This document shows, in pieces, positions 42,138 through 49,882 of a stretch of 64,000 nucleotides of DNA (its first letter is position 1; every line of letters starts with the position of its first letter). The DNA lies in assembly GCF_039531695.1 (NCBI RefSeq), contig NZ_BAAAQN010000065.1:1-64000 (forward strand), given 5' to 3'. The notes under the pieces are model-generated. The model was not told the origin of the DNA. It saw only the letters and a list, made by a program, of their open reading frames with translations, and searched no databases. The position numbers and the translations under genes are program-made. The stretch is from Catenulispora yoronensis. GTDB lineage: Bacteria > Actinomycetota > Actinomycetes > Streptomycetales > Catenulisporaceae.

Positions 42138-43760
42138 TCACATCACGGCCGGGAACGACCGCCAAGCGAGACCGAGGCCGACGACGAGCACGAGGGCGGC
42201 GGTGCCCAACGGCAGATGTCTGCTGAGCCAGCCACTGGTCCTCGCGAACCGGCCCTGTCCGGCGCGGCCGGCGGAACCGGCGGAACTGACACGGTTGCGG
42301 AGGTGGACCAGGAGCAGGCCCGCAGCGGTGAGGCTGGCGGCCATGCCCAGGCCGTAGCTCAGGACGAGCGCGACGCCCAGCGCGGTGCGTCCCAGGGCGA
42401 CCGCGCCGAGCAGCACCACCAGTGCGGACGGGCTCGGGACGAGGCCACCGGCGACGCCCATGCCGATCAGCGCGCGGCGACGCGCCGAAGGGACGGGACT
42501 GTGGTCAGGGCTGTGGTTAGGGCCCTGGTCAGGGCTGTGGTTAGGGCTGTGATCGTGATGGTGATGGTCATGCTCATCACCGCCATGCCCCTGACCGTGA
42601 TCATGGCCATGGCCACTGTGGCTGTGGCCATGCCCGTGCCCGTGGCTGTGCCCGTGCCCGTGCCCGTGCCCGTGCCCGTGACTATGGCCATGCCCATGCA
42701 ACCCAATCCCCCGGCCCCGCCACGCCGTCCGAAGCAACCCACCACCGACACCCACGATCAGCAACCCACTGACCACCCCCAACCAAGCAAGCAAATTCTC
42801 ACCCGCGAACCGCGTCGACACGCTCAACACGAGCCCGAGAACGATCACCCCGGCCGTGTGCGTAGCCGTCACCGTCGCGCCCACCGTCACCGCGTCGCGA
42901 ACCCCACCGCCCCGCCCCGCCAGATACGCGGCCATCACCGTCTTGCCGTGGCCCGGCAGCATCGCGTGCGAAGCCCCGAGCACCAGCGCGAGCAGGATCG
43001 CCAGCGCCACCACGCCGATCGTCAGCCGGTGCACCCCGATCAGCCGGTCGACCGTCCCGTTGAGCCGCTCCAGCGCCCGCGTGGCGGGACCGGCCTGGGC
43101 GACGACGAAGCCGACCGGTCCGGTGCCCCGCGCGCCGGCCGATCGTGCCCCGGCCGCCGCGCCGACGGAGAACGACGCGTCGCGGACGTCCAGCGGCGAG
43201 GCCAGCAGGTCGTTCGGATAGTGCCGCAGCTCGTCGCTGATCGTCCGCTCCGGCACCGTCGAGCCGGTCAGGCCGAGGCCGACGCCGATGGCGGTGATCT
43301 CGTGCCAGCCGATGCGGTCAGGGTCCTGACGGTCGGCGAGCGCGATCCGGGTCCCGCCCGCCCGGGACGCGGTCAGCGTGCACGTCAGCCTGCTCGTCGG
43401 CAGTCCCGCCGCGCCCGCCACCAGATCGAACGTCCCGCCGGTGACGCGCCACGCGACCGGCCGGTCGTCGACCCGCAGCTGGACGTGCTCCGCGACGCCT
43501 AGGCAGGAGCGCCGCACGCCGGCCGAGGACATGTCACGGCCCTGACGTGCCTGCAACGTCGGGATCTCGGCGCTGTCGACGATCGCGAGGTCGTCGATGC
43601 TGTCGCCGTGCACCGTGATCCCGTTGTAGTGGTTCACCGTGAAGTTGCCCAGCGGATGCGCCGAGGCGGGTGCCGCGACGGCGACGACGCCCGCCAGCGG
43701 CAGGACCGAGAAGGCGAGTCCCCTGAGCCACCGCCGTACCGCCAGCGCGCCGACCGGCAT
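42138..43760 (-). CDS. NicO/RcnA-type nickel-cobalt transporter with a His-rich loop
   Basis: The 540-residue membrane protein has a signal peptide (cleavage near PASA-HPLGNF), about 200 extracytoplasmic residues, then helices with LGASHAMLPGHGKTVMAAYLAG, the HxxxPGHGK metal-binding signature of this transporter family, and ATVTATHTAGVI. A cytoplasmic-type loop (HGHGHSHGHGHGHGHG, then HDHHHHDHSPNHSP) is a metal-binding low-complexity tract, encoded around 42490-42700. GMGVAGGLVPSPSALVVLLGA follows. It probably moves Ni2+ or Co2+; the direction is not clear. The ATG overlaps the upstream TPR gene stop, so both are coupled. Confidence 0.87.
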   Translation of the reverse strand: MPVGALAVRRWLRGLAFSVLPLAGVVAVAAPASAHPLGNFTVNHYNGITVHGDSIDDLAIVDSAEIPTLQARQGRDMSSAGVRRSCLGVAEHVQLRVDDRPVAWRVTGGTFDLVAGAAGLPTSRLTCTLTASRAGGTRIALADRQDPDRIGWHEITAIGVGLGLTGSTVPERTISDELRHYPNDLLASPLDVRDASFSVGAAAGARSAGARGTGPVGFVVAQAGPATRALERLNGTVDRLIGVHRLTIGVVALAILLALVLGASHAMLPGHGKTVMAAYLAGRGGGVRDAVTVGATVTATHTAGVIVLGLVLSVSTRFAGENLLAWLGVVSGLLIVGVGGGLLRTAWRGRGIGLHGHGHSHGHGHGHGHGHSHGHGHGHSHSGHGHDHGQGHGGDEHDHHHHDHSPNHSPDQGPNHSPDHSPVPSARRRALIGMGVAGGLVPSPSALVVLLGAVALGRTALGVALVLSYGLGMAASLTAAGLLLVHLRNRVSSAGSAGRAGQGRFARTSGWLSRHLPLGTAALVLVVGLGLAWRSFPAVM

Positions 43761-45100
43761 CAGGACCCTCCCAACCGAGCCAGCAGCGCATGGGCCTGCG
43801 GGCCCTGCAACGGCGAGAAATCAGGGTTGATACTCAGCGCGGCGGCGAGATCGGCGCGCGCCGCGGCCGGCCGGCCGAGCGCCGCCTCGATCACCCCGCG
43901 GTGGTAGGCGAACAGCGAGTTGGGCCAGCCGAGGGCGGCGGCCTGCCGGGCGTAGTCGATGGCTTCGGAGTCCTGGCCGTTCTTGTGCAGCGCCCAGGCC
44001 AGCGCGTCGGCCACGAGGACGCTGTGCCGTCGGCCCCACTCGGCGCGGGCGTGGGCGACCGCCTGCTGCGGGTCCCCGTGGTCGGAGAGGAACTGGGCCG
44101 TCGTCAGGTCGTCCAGGACCCCGTTGGCGGCGAACAGCTTCTGCTCGGCGTCCAGCACCGCGTACTGGGTCTTGGCGTCGCCGGAGCGCCCGAGCGATTC
44201 CAGGAGTTCGCCGTATTCGAGCACGTACTGCGGCAGCGGCAAGCGGGCCGTCGCGTCCTCGTAGTCCCGCAGCGCGCCGGCGTTGTCGCCCAGCGCGGCC
44301 TCGGCCTTCGCGGCGGAGGCGAGGGCCGGGGTGTAGGTGGCGTCGTCGTGCAGCGCCTGCCGGTATTCGGTCAGCGCGGTGTGCGGATCGCCGCTGTTGA
44401 AGGCGAGTTCGCCGAGGTAGTGGTGGCAGAACGCGGTGTCCGCCGGGGTGGTGGCGTCGGCCAGGGCCCGTTGGAGGGCCTCCTTGGCGATGGCCTCGTG
44501 GCCGTGCTGCTCGGCGTCGTAGGAGGCCCGGGTGAAGGCGGCGACGCCGGGGCGCAGGTCGAGCATGCGCTGAGCGGCCGCGGTGGCTCCGGCGTAGTCG
44601 CCGAGCTGGGTGTCGGCGTCGACGAGCACGCCCACGGCGGTAGCGTTGGCGGCGGCGAAGGCCAGCGCCTTGTCGGCCCAGTCCTTGGCGGTGGCGAAGT
44701 CGTGGCGGGCGTTGGCGAGCATGCCCATGCCGACCATCGCGGTGAGGTTGTCGGCCGGCTGGAGTGTCAGTGATTTGTGAAGGGCGCCGTCGGCCTTCGG
44801 GTAGTAGGCCGGGTCGGCGGTGGCGCGGCCCTGTTCGACGTAGGCGCTGCCGAGCGCGGCCCACTGCGCGGCGTCGTCAGGGCTCTGCTTCAGCGCGGCC
44901 TGGGCCGTGTCGATGGCCTGGGCGATCGCGTCCGTCGCCGAGCGGTGGTCGGTGGGCGCGGCGGCGGCGGCCGGCAGCACGGCGGGCCCGGACCGGCCGG
45001 ACGCGTCGCCGAACGGGTCGCCGACGCCCCGCCCGATCACGACCGACACGCTGATCACCAGCGTGCCGGCCCCGATGACGGCGAGCCTCTTCGTGTTCAT
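43760..45100 (-). CDS. TPR-repeat protein with N-terminal membrane anchor
   Basis: The 446-residue product starts MNTKRLAVIGAGTLVISVSVVIGRG, a single N-terminal membrane segment or uncleaved signal. Tandem tetratricopeptide-like helices follow (AAQWAALGSAYVEQGRATADPAYYPKADGALHKSL and later units), ending in a typical unit (FAYHRGVIEAALGRPAAARADLAAALSINPDF). TPRs mediate protein assembly. ATG 45100 has TGGAGC upstream and is preferred over a GTG one codon earlier. It sits between the DUF4331 gene and the metal transporter and overlaps the latter, which suggests an assembly or scaffold role for that pathway. No enzymatic motif is visible. Confidence 0.83.
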   Translation of the reverse strand: MNTKRLAVIGAGTLVISVSVVIGRGVGDPFGDASGRSGPAVLPAAAAAPTDHRSATDAIAQAIDTAQAALKQSPDDAAQWAALGSAYVEQGRATADPAYYPKADGALHKSLTLQPADNLTAMVGMGMLANARHDFATAKDWADKALAFAAANATAVGVLVDADTQLGDYAGATAAAQRMLDLRPGVAAFTRASYDAEQHGHEAIAKEALQRALADATTPADTAFCHHYLGELAFNSGDPHTALTEYRQALHDDATYTPALASAAKAEAALGDNAGALRDYEDATARLPLPQYVLEYGELLESLGRSGDAKTQYAVLDAEQKLFAANGVLDDLTTAQFLSDHGDPQQAVAHARAEWGRRHSVLVADALAWALHKNGQDSEAIDYARQAAALGWPNSLFAYHRGVIEAALGRPAAARADLAAALSINPDFSPLQGPQAHALLARLGGS

Positions 45101-45186
45101 CACAGTGCTCCAGGGAGAAAAAAGCAGGACCCGGGTCGCGGCGCCACAAGGAGTCCCACCGCCGCGACCCGGGAGTTCACCGGTGG

Positions 45187-46761
45187 TCAGCCGAGCAGGC
45201 CGCCCAGCAGACCGCCCTGGTGCGGAGCGCCCTGATGCTGAGGACCCTGGTGCTGGGGACCCTGGTGCTGGGGACCCTGGTGCTGGGGACCCTGGTGCTG
45301 CTGCGGGTGCGCCGGCGCCTCGTTCCGCTGCCCGTGCACGTTGTTGACGGCCTGGTTGTAGGGCAGCGCCAGGTACGGGAAGCAGTTCGTGACCATCCGG
45401 TCGGGCCGGTTGACGCCGTCGCCGTTGGCCAGCGGCGCCACGATCTTGCCGGTGCGCGCCGCGCCCTCCATCGCCTGCACGGCGATGTCGACGACGTCGT
45501 CGCCCAGGCGGCGGCCGTTCGGGAAGCCCTGCAGGTCACCGCCGAGCACGCCGAGCCGGTTGGGGCGGGCGGTGCTCGGGACGCCCAGGTTCAGCCGCAG
45601 CTCCTCGGCCGGGGTGAAGGCGGTGTGGTCGGCGTCGGCGTTGAGCAGCTGCGAGTTGAGGTCGGCCTGGATCGGGCCGCCGGTGGCCTTGGCGATGCCC
45701 TGGAGGAAGATCTCGACCAGGTCGGTGCGCGGCGCGGCCGGCGCCGGGATGCCGTAGATGCCCTGGATCAGCTTGGGCACCTCGGGGTCCAGGACCCGCT
45801 GCACCACCGGGGCGATGGTGTGGTCCTTGTCCGGGGTCAGGCCGTTGAAGGCGTCCTTCAGGCCGGCCGGCACCACGACCTCGTTGACCAGCGGGTTGCC
45901 CAGGCGCGAGACCTGGACCCAGTCGCCGGCGGCGGTCTGCGTGCCGGGGCTCAGCTGCATGGTGCGGCGCTGCGCCGTGGACCAGGTGCCGATGACCGGG
46001 TTGCGCGCCGGGTCGTGGTTCAGGGCCAGCTCGGACTTGGGCACCTGGAGCACGATGGTGTTGACGTTGTAGCCGGCGAGCGTGTTGTGGCCGGTCTCCG
46101 ACAGGTTCTTGCCGTAGAGCAGGTCGAAGACGCGCAGGTCCAGGAAGAACGGGTCGGCGGCCTGGCCGACCAGGGTCTGCCCGCCGGTGAACCCGGTGAC
46201 GGCCTGGTTGCGCAGCTTGCCGTAGTCCGGCATGGACGCCGCGCCGGTGTCGGACGGGGCGGCGATGCCGTCGGCGACCAGGACCGTGCTGGTGCCGTCG
46301 GCCTTGATCTCCTCCAGCTTGTAGTGCTGGCGGAACAGCAGGTGCGGGTCGTCGAGCGAGGCGACCGGGCCGTTGTCGTACAGGAAGGTGTCGGTGCCCC
46401 GGTGGTCCTCGTTGGTGAAGGTGTAGCGGAAGGTCAGGTCCGGCTTGCCGGTGCCGTGCGAGTCGACGTGGATGTCGTACTGCGCGTCGGTGGCCCACGG
46501 GTAGAAGTTCGGGCCGCCGACCGGCTCCTGGAACGGGGAGAAGTTCGCGATGAACGTCACCGTGTCCGGCCGGTCCGGGCTGGAGAAGGCGTACACGTCG
46601 GTGTTGTCCACCTGCGGGTCGCCGGCGATCAGCGGCGCTTCGCGGTGGCTGGAGGCGGCGGCGGTGGGGGCTCCGCCGCTCATGCCGGCGGACAGCACCG
46701 CGACGCTCGCGGCGCCGGCGATGCCGGGGAGGATCCGGGTAAGGCGTCTGGCTCGGGCCAT
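45187..46761 (-). CDS. Secreted DUF4331 family protein
   Basis: The 524-residue product starts with a signal peptide (RILPGIAGAASVAVLSAGMSGG, processed near AAASSHREAP). The mature part opens SSHREAPLIAGDPQVDNTDVYAFSSPDRPDTVTFIANFSPFQEP, the diagnostic start of DUF4331 proteins, and has NPLVNEVVVP and LLGGDLQGFPNGRRLGDDVVDIA blocks. The biochemical function of DUF4331 is not known. ATG 46761 has AGGAAC upstream. The C-terminus carries five QHQGP-type pentapeptide repeats (45229-45303) ending GGLLGGLLG. It is the second gene of a sigma factor-DUF4331-TPR-NicO cluster. Confidence 0.9.
   Translation of the reverse strand: MARARRLTRILPGIAGAASVAVLSAGMSGGAPTAAASSHREAPLIAGDPQVDNTDVYAFSSPDRPDTVTFIANFSPFQEPVGGPNFYPWATDAQYDIHVDSHGTGKPDLTFRYTFTNEDHRGTDTFLYDNGPVASLDDPHLLFRQHYKLEEIKADGTSTVLVADGIAAPSDTGAASMPDYGKLRNQAVTGFTGGQTLVGQAADPFFLDLRVFDLLYGKNLSETGHNTLAGYNVNTIVLQVPKSELALNHDPARNPVIGTWSTAQRRTMQLSPGTQTAAGDWVQVSRLGNPLVNEVVVPAGLKDAFNGLTPDKDHTIAPVVQRVLDPEVPKLIQGIYGIPAPAAPRTDLVEIFLQGIAKATGGPIQADLNSQLLNADADHTAFTPAEELRLNLGVPSTARPNRLGVLGGDLQGFPNGRRLGDDVVDIAVQAMEGAARTGKIVAPLANGDGVNRPDRMVTNCFPYLALPYNQAVNNVHGQRNEAPAHPQQHQGPQHQGPQHQGPQHQGPQHQGAPHQGGLLGGLLG
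45229..45303 (-). repeat. 15-bp tandem repeat coding QHQGP pentapeptides
   Basis: Five near-identical 15-base units (plus-strand ACCCTGGTGCTGGGG period) encode Gln-His-Gln-Gly-Pro repeats at the DUF4331 C-terminus. His/Gln-rich units could bind metal, matching the metal transporter in the cluster. Confidence 0.9.
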
Positions 46762-46899
46762 GGGTAGGTTCCTGTCGAATCAGTGCACGAGTTCTTGGGA
46801 ATGCAGCGAAAGCCCTGCCGGGCGCTCGACTGTGATACGTGACAGACCTTTTCCACTGTTTGCCGAGATAGACATTCTTCACCCGTTCGGAAGCATTCA

Positions 46900-47451
46900 T
46901 CATTCCATCCGAAGCATCTGCTCCAACGCTGTCCGCGCGTCGCGCAGGCGGGTGCGCAGAGTCGGCGCCGGAATGCCGAGACGGGCAGCGGCTTCGGCGA
47001 TTCCGAGTCGGTCGAAGTAGACCAGATGGACCGCCTGCCGTTGCAGATCGGTGAGGCTTCTGAGATACAGGCGCACGCGCTCGTGTTCGAGCACGCATTC
47101 GACGGCGTCCAGGACTTCGTCATAGGGAACCGGCCTCGCCCGCGCGGCGAACAGTTCCTCCCGGCGCGCCGCCGCCTGATCGTGGCGGATCCGGTCGACG
47201 GACAGGTTCCGGACGATGGCCAGCGCCCAGGCGGTCACCGAACCCCGGCGCGGGTCGAAGCGCTCGCGATGCTGCCACATCTGCAACAGCGCTTCCTGGA
47301 CGACGTCCTCGCCGCGTCCGCGATCGCCGAGCAGGCGGAAGGCCTGATCCGCCATCACCCGGGCCAGGTGCGGCGTCGCCAGCTCGAACGCCGCGGCGTC
47401 CTCCAGACCGCCGGGCGGAGCCGGTTCGAAGCCGTCGTCAGTAGCGTCCAC
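46900..47451 (-). CDS. ECF-type RNA polymerase sigma factor
   Basis: The 183-residue product contains sigma region 2 (LLGDRGRGEDVVQEALLQMWQHRERFDPRRGSVTAWALAIVRNLSVDRIRHDQAAARRE) and region 4 (YLRSLTDLQRQAVHLVYFDRLGIAEAAARLGIPAPTLRTRLRDARTALEQMLRME). A C-terminal extension or nearby anti-sigma gene is not seen, so control may be transcriptional. Only a GTG at 47451 fits just before region 2 and it lacks a clear ribosome site; the frame is open further upstream. It heads the DUF4331-TPR-NicO cluster in the same direction. The 138-base gap to the DUF4331 gene contains TGTCACGTATCAC (about 46833-46845, minus strand), a possible ECF-dependent promoter element. Confidence 0.88.
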   Translation of the reverse strand: MDATDDGFEPAPPGGLEDAAAFELATPHLARVMADQAFRLLGDRGRGEDVVQEALLQMWQHRERFDPRRGSVTAWALAIVRNLSVDRIRHDQAAARREELFAARARPVPYDEVLDAVECVLEHERVRLYLRSLTDLQRQAVHLVYFDRLGIAEAAARLGIPAPTLRTRLRDARTALEQMLRME

Positions 47452-47566
47452 AGCAACGATTCGAACCCATCGGCGCGGCGGATTGCCCGATTCGACACGA
47501 TCCCCCGATCGTGGGATCGCGGCCGGAAGGGCGCCGGCCCGGCCCGAACGTGCCGCCGATCGGCTC

Positions 47567-47595
47567 CTGACCGGCCGGGCGCGCCTGCCGATACT
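47567..47595 (+). promoter_or_regulatory. Promoter of the deaminase effector gene, leaderless type
   Basis: CTGACC (47567-47572) and GATACT (47590-47595) are 17 bases apart. The predicted start of transcription falls on or next to the ATG at 47602, and there is no ribosome site, so a leaderless mRNA is likely. Confidence 0.55.
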
Positions 47596-47601
47596 GGGCA
47601 T

Positions 47602-48753
47602 ATGCATGCGCACGCTCATCAGCAGGCTGACAGGCGGCCCGAGCTCGCGCGAGCCGCCGCGACCGGTCCGAGGCGGACGACGGCGCGGACCGCGGCGCGG
47701 TCGCCCGCCGAGGCGACTCCCGCGACTCCCGCGACTCCCGCGACTCCCGCACAGCGTCGTGCGCTCCAGGACATCGGCGCGGCGAGCCCCGCGAGCGCCT
47801 CCGGGCCCGTCGTCGTCCAACGCAGCCCCAAGTCCTACTCGCTTCGGGAGCCGGAGCGGCGCGAGTACGACAGCGATTTCAGCGACTACGAGGACGCCTA
47901 CACGGAACAGCCCGCGGCGAACCCCGTGGTCCGCCGGATGCTGGACCGCATCACTCGCGCCCTCATCAGCGCCATCAAGACCCCGCACATAGCCGCGATC
48001 CTCCTGCCGGAGGGCCGGATCGGCGTCGCCGGCAACTCGGGCGCCAAGAAGATCAAGGACAAGGACAAGTCCAAGGCGATGGCCATGATCGCCCGCTACC
48101 TCAACGAGGACGGGGACAGCCTGAACCTGAGCCCGCGGGACGAGAAGGACCGGGTCAAGCTCAGAGCCCTGCTCTCGGGCGAATACGGCCGCGTCCACGG
48201 CGACGACCCGGAGCTGGCCGCCATCGCGGACAGCCTCCTGCACGGCGACGACACCTGGGCCTGGTTCGTCGGCAAGGGCAGCAACGGCTCCCAGCACGGC
48301 GAGATGACGCTGCTCAGCGACGAGGTGGCGCGCTGGCGGCAGGGCCGGCGCGGTACGAGGACCGTCGACATCGGCGGCGTGAAGATGGCCTGCCGCGCCT
48401 GCGCGTGGGGCTTCCAGGCCACCAACTTGTTCATCGGCAGCGAGCTGGGCTACCGGGTGGAGGCCTCGGGCACCCACGACGTGCTCTACCCGGGCTGGCT
48501 CATGCCGGAGTTCCTGGCGCACCACACCGCCGCCAGGAACTGGATCATCGAGCGGGCCGAGGCGAGCGGGGCCGCGTTCATCACGAACAACAGCCAGCGT
48601 CTCGAACTCACGACCCCGGGAGCCATGCCCATCGGGCGCGACCAGGAGGGCGACGCCTTCAGCGGCGACGCGGCCGAGCGGCGGCGACGGCGCTACAACC
48701 CGCCGGACTCGGACTCCGAGTACGACGAGTTCACCGACGCGTCAGGGTTCTGA
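47602..48753 (+). CDS. Putative nucleic-acid deaminase effector protein
   Basis: The 383-residue product has two parts. Residues 1-80 are disordered, His/Ala/Thr/Pro-rich, with ATPATPATPATPA and a terminal VVVQRSPK. Such a leader resembles those of Streptomyces proteins linked to extracellular contractile injection systems and similar effector leaders (inference from memory). Residues 135-300 look like the deaminase fold: RIGVAGNSG, then QHGEMTLLS (His232 and Glu234 as zinc/proton-shuttle residues), then GVKMACRACAWGFQATN (Cys264 and Cys267 as zinc ligands), which resembles the BURPS668_1122-type toxin deaminases. The tail (about 360-383) is acidic, PPDSDSEYDEF. No immunity-gene partner is obvious; the next gene is DoxX on the other strand. 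Confidence 0.68.
   Translation: MHAHAHQQADRRPELARAAATGPRRTTARTAARSPAEATPATPATPATPAQRRALQDIGAASPASASGPVVVQRSPKSYSLREPERREYDSDFSDYEDAYTEQPAANPVVRRMLDRITRALISAIKTPHIAAILLPEGRIGVAGNSGAKKIKDKDKSKAMAMIARYLNEDGDSLNLSPRDEKDRVKLRALLSGEYGRVHGDDPELAAIADSLLHGDDTWAWFVGKGSNGSQHGEMTLLSDEVARWRQGRRGTRTVDIGGVKMACRACAWGFQATNLFIGSELGYRVEASGTHDVLYPGWLMPEFLAHHTAARNWIIERAEASGAAFITNNSQRLELTTPGAMPIGRDQEGDAFSGDAAERRRRRYNPPDSDSEYDEFTDASGF
47713..47748 (+). repeat. Four tandem copies of GCGACTCCC
   Basis: The 9-base unit GCGACTCCC is repeated exactly four times and encodes Ala-Thr-Pro repeats in the disordered leader of the deaminase protein. Confidence 0.95.
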
Positions 48754-48772
48754 AACCGAGAGCCCGGCCGCC

Positions 48773-48790
48773 CCGGCACCGAAGTGCCGG
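48773..48790. terminator. Hairpin between the converging deaminase and DoxX genes
   Basis: CCGGCAC (48773-48779), loop CGAA, GTGCCGG (48784-48790) gives a 7-bp stem. It lies 20 bases after the deaminase stop and can serve both directions. Confidence 0.55.
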
Positions 48791-48875
48791 AACGACCGGG
48801 CAACACGCCGGGCAACGCGCCGGGCAAGCACGCGAGGCAGCGCGCAGAGCAACGCACGAGGCAAACGCGCCGAGC

Positions 48876-49349
48876 TCAGTCCTGGCCGACGGCTTTCGGC
48901 AGGCCGGAGGGCTTCAGCCAGCGGCTGATCCGGGCGCCGACCACGTCGTCCGGCCGACGCGCCAGCAGTGTGTCGAGGGCCAGCGGACCGGCCCCGACGA
49001 TCGCGATGACCAGGAACGACCAGGAGAACAGCGCTGCCTGCTCGCCGCCATTGGCGATGGGCAGCAGCCCGGTCTTCTGGTGCACGGAGAAGTAGGCGTA
49101 GGCCATGGTCCCGGACAGGACGACCGCGGAGATCCGCGTGCCCAGGCCGAGGACGACCAGAACGCCGAAGACCAGTTGGAGCAGCCCGGCGACGCCGTCG
49201 GGCCAGTCGGTCAGGGCGGCGGTGTGCCCGCCATACGGTTTGACCGGGAAGCCGGTCAGGGTGGAGGCCCCATGGCAGGCCATGAGGAAGCCGACGACGA
49301 TCCGGTAGAGCGAGAGACCAATAGGGGGCAGGGACCTGATCTCGGGCAT
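48876..49349 (-). CDS. DoxX family membrane protein
   Basis: The 157-residue product has four predicted helices. LYRIVVGFLMACHGASTL, then PDGVAGLLQLVFGVLVVLGLGTRISAVVLSGTMAYAYFSVH, and FSWSFLVIAIVGAGPLALD match DoxX/SURF4-type membrane proteins. Members in mycobacteria partner with thiosulfate or oxidative-stress enzymes, but function is generally unclear. The ATG at 49349 has only a weak ribosome site. It converges with the deaminase gene and stands alone; nothing in its sequence links it to that gene as an immunity factor. Confidence 0.85.
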   Translation of the reverse strand: MPEIRSLPPIGLSLYRIVVGFLMACHGASTLTGFPVKPYGGHTAALTDWPDGVAGLLQLVFGVLVVLGLGTRISAVVLSGTMAYAYFSVHQKTGLLPIANGGEQAALFSWSFLVIAIVGAGPLALDTLLARRPDDVVGARISRWLKPSGLPKAVGQD

Positions 49350-49882
49350 GCGACATCACCACTTCCGTCTTGATCCGCCGGGGTAGGTGGCGGATATGCG
49401 AGGGATATGCGAGGACCCGCCCGCGGACTGGGATGCCGCTGGCGGGGAAACGGTGTGCCGGTCGTGAAAACGTACAGCTCAATATTCTGATAAACAAGAG
49501 GTCGGAACGGTCGGTCCGCGCCACCCCGGAACCGGTCCGGCGCCGGCCTCGCGGCGCTTCGCGCCGGCCCGCGGCGCCCCTCTCTGCGGCTTCCCGGCCG
49601 CCTTCCCGCGGCCTGGCCGCGACAGCGCCGCGCATCAAGATTCCGGCTTCACAGCCTTTACTCAGAATTTGCCGAATCGCGGCGTTGACGTCAGCAGAGA
49701 TCTTCTCTACTTTCTCATCTGGCAAGACAGATCGCTCTTGGCCAGCCCGTGTCATCGGGTTCTTCTCACATTGACGCACCGCTCCGAGCGGCGGCAATCC
49801 TGCGCGCCCGGAACAGTCGTCGGATTTCGGCACCACTGCGCCACCCCACCGCCAGTGCACCATCCGAGATCGGAGAGACCAC
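49350..49882. other. Gene-poor 533-bp stretch with a promoter at 49685-49713
   Basis: I see no convincing gene here. TTGACG (49685-49690) and TACTTT (49708-49713), 17 bases apart, make a good promoter for the secreted protein at 49883 and leave a 5' leader of about 160 bases. Patches near 49490 and 49640-49770 are clearly less GC-rich than neighbours. On the minus strand from 49780 a frame reads VLPDEKVEKISADVNAAIRQ with ordinary codon use, but it runs on into Arg/Gly-rich sequence and lacks third-position GC bias. Confidence 0.6.

Noticed and set aside
42138..43760. His-rich tract considered as zinc efflux or urease accessory protein
   Set aside because: The LGASHAMLPGHGK helix motif indicates the NicO/RcnA family; no urease or hydrogenase genes are near.
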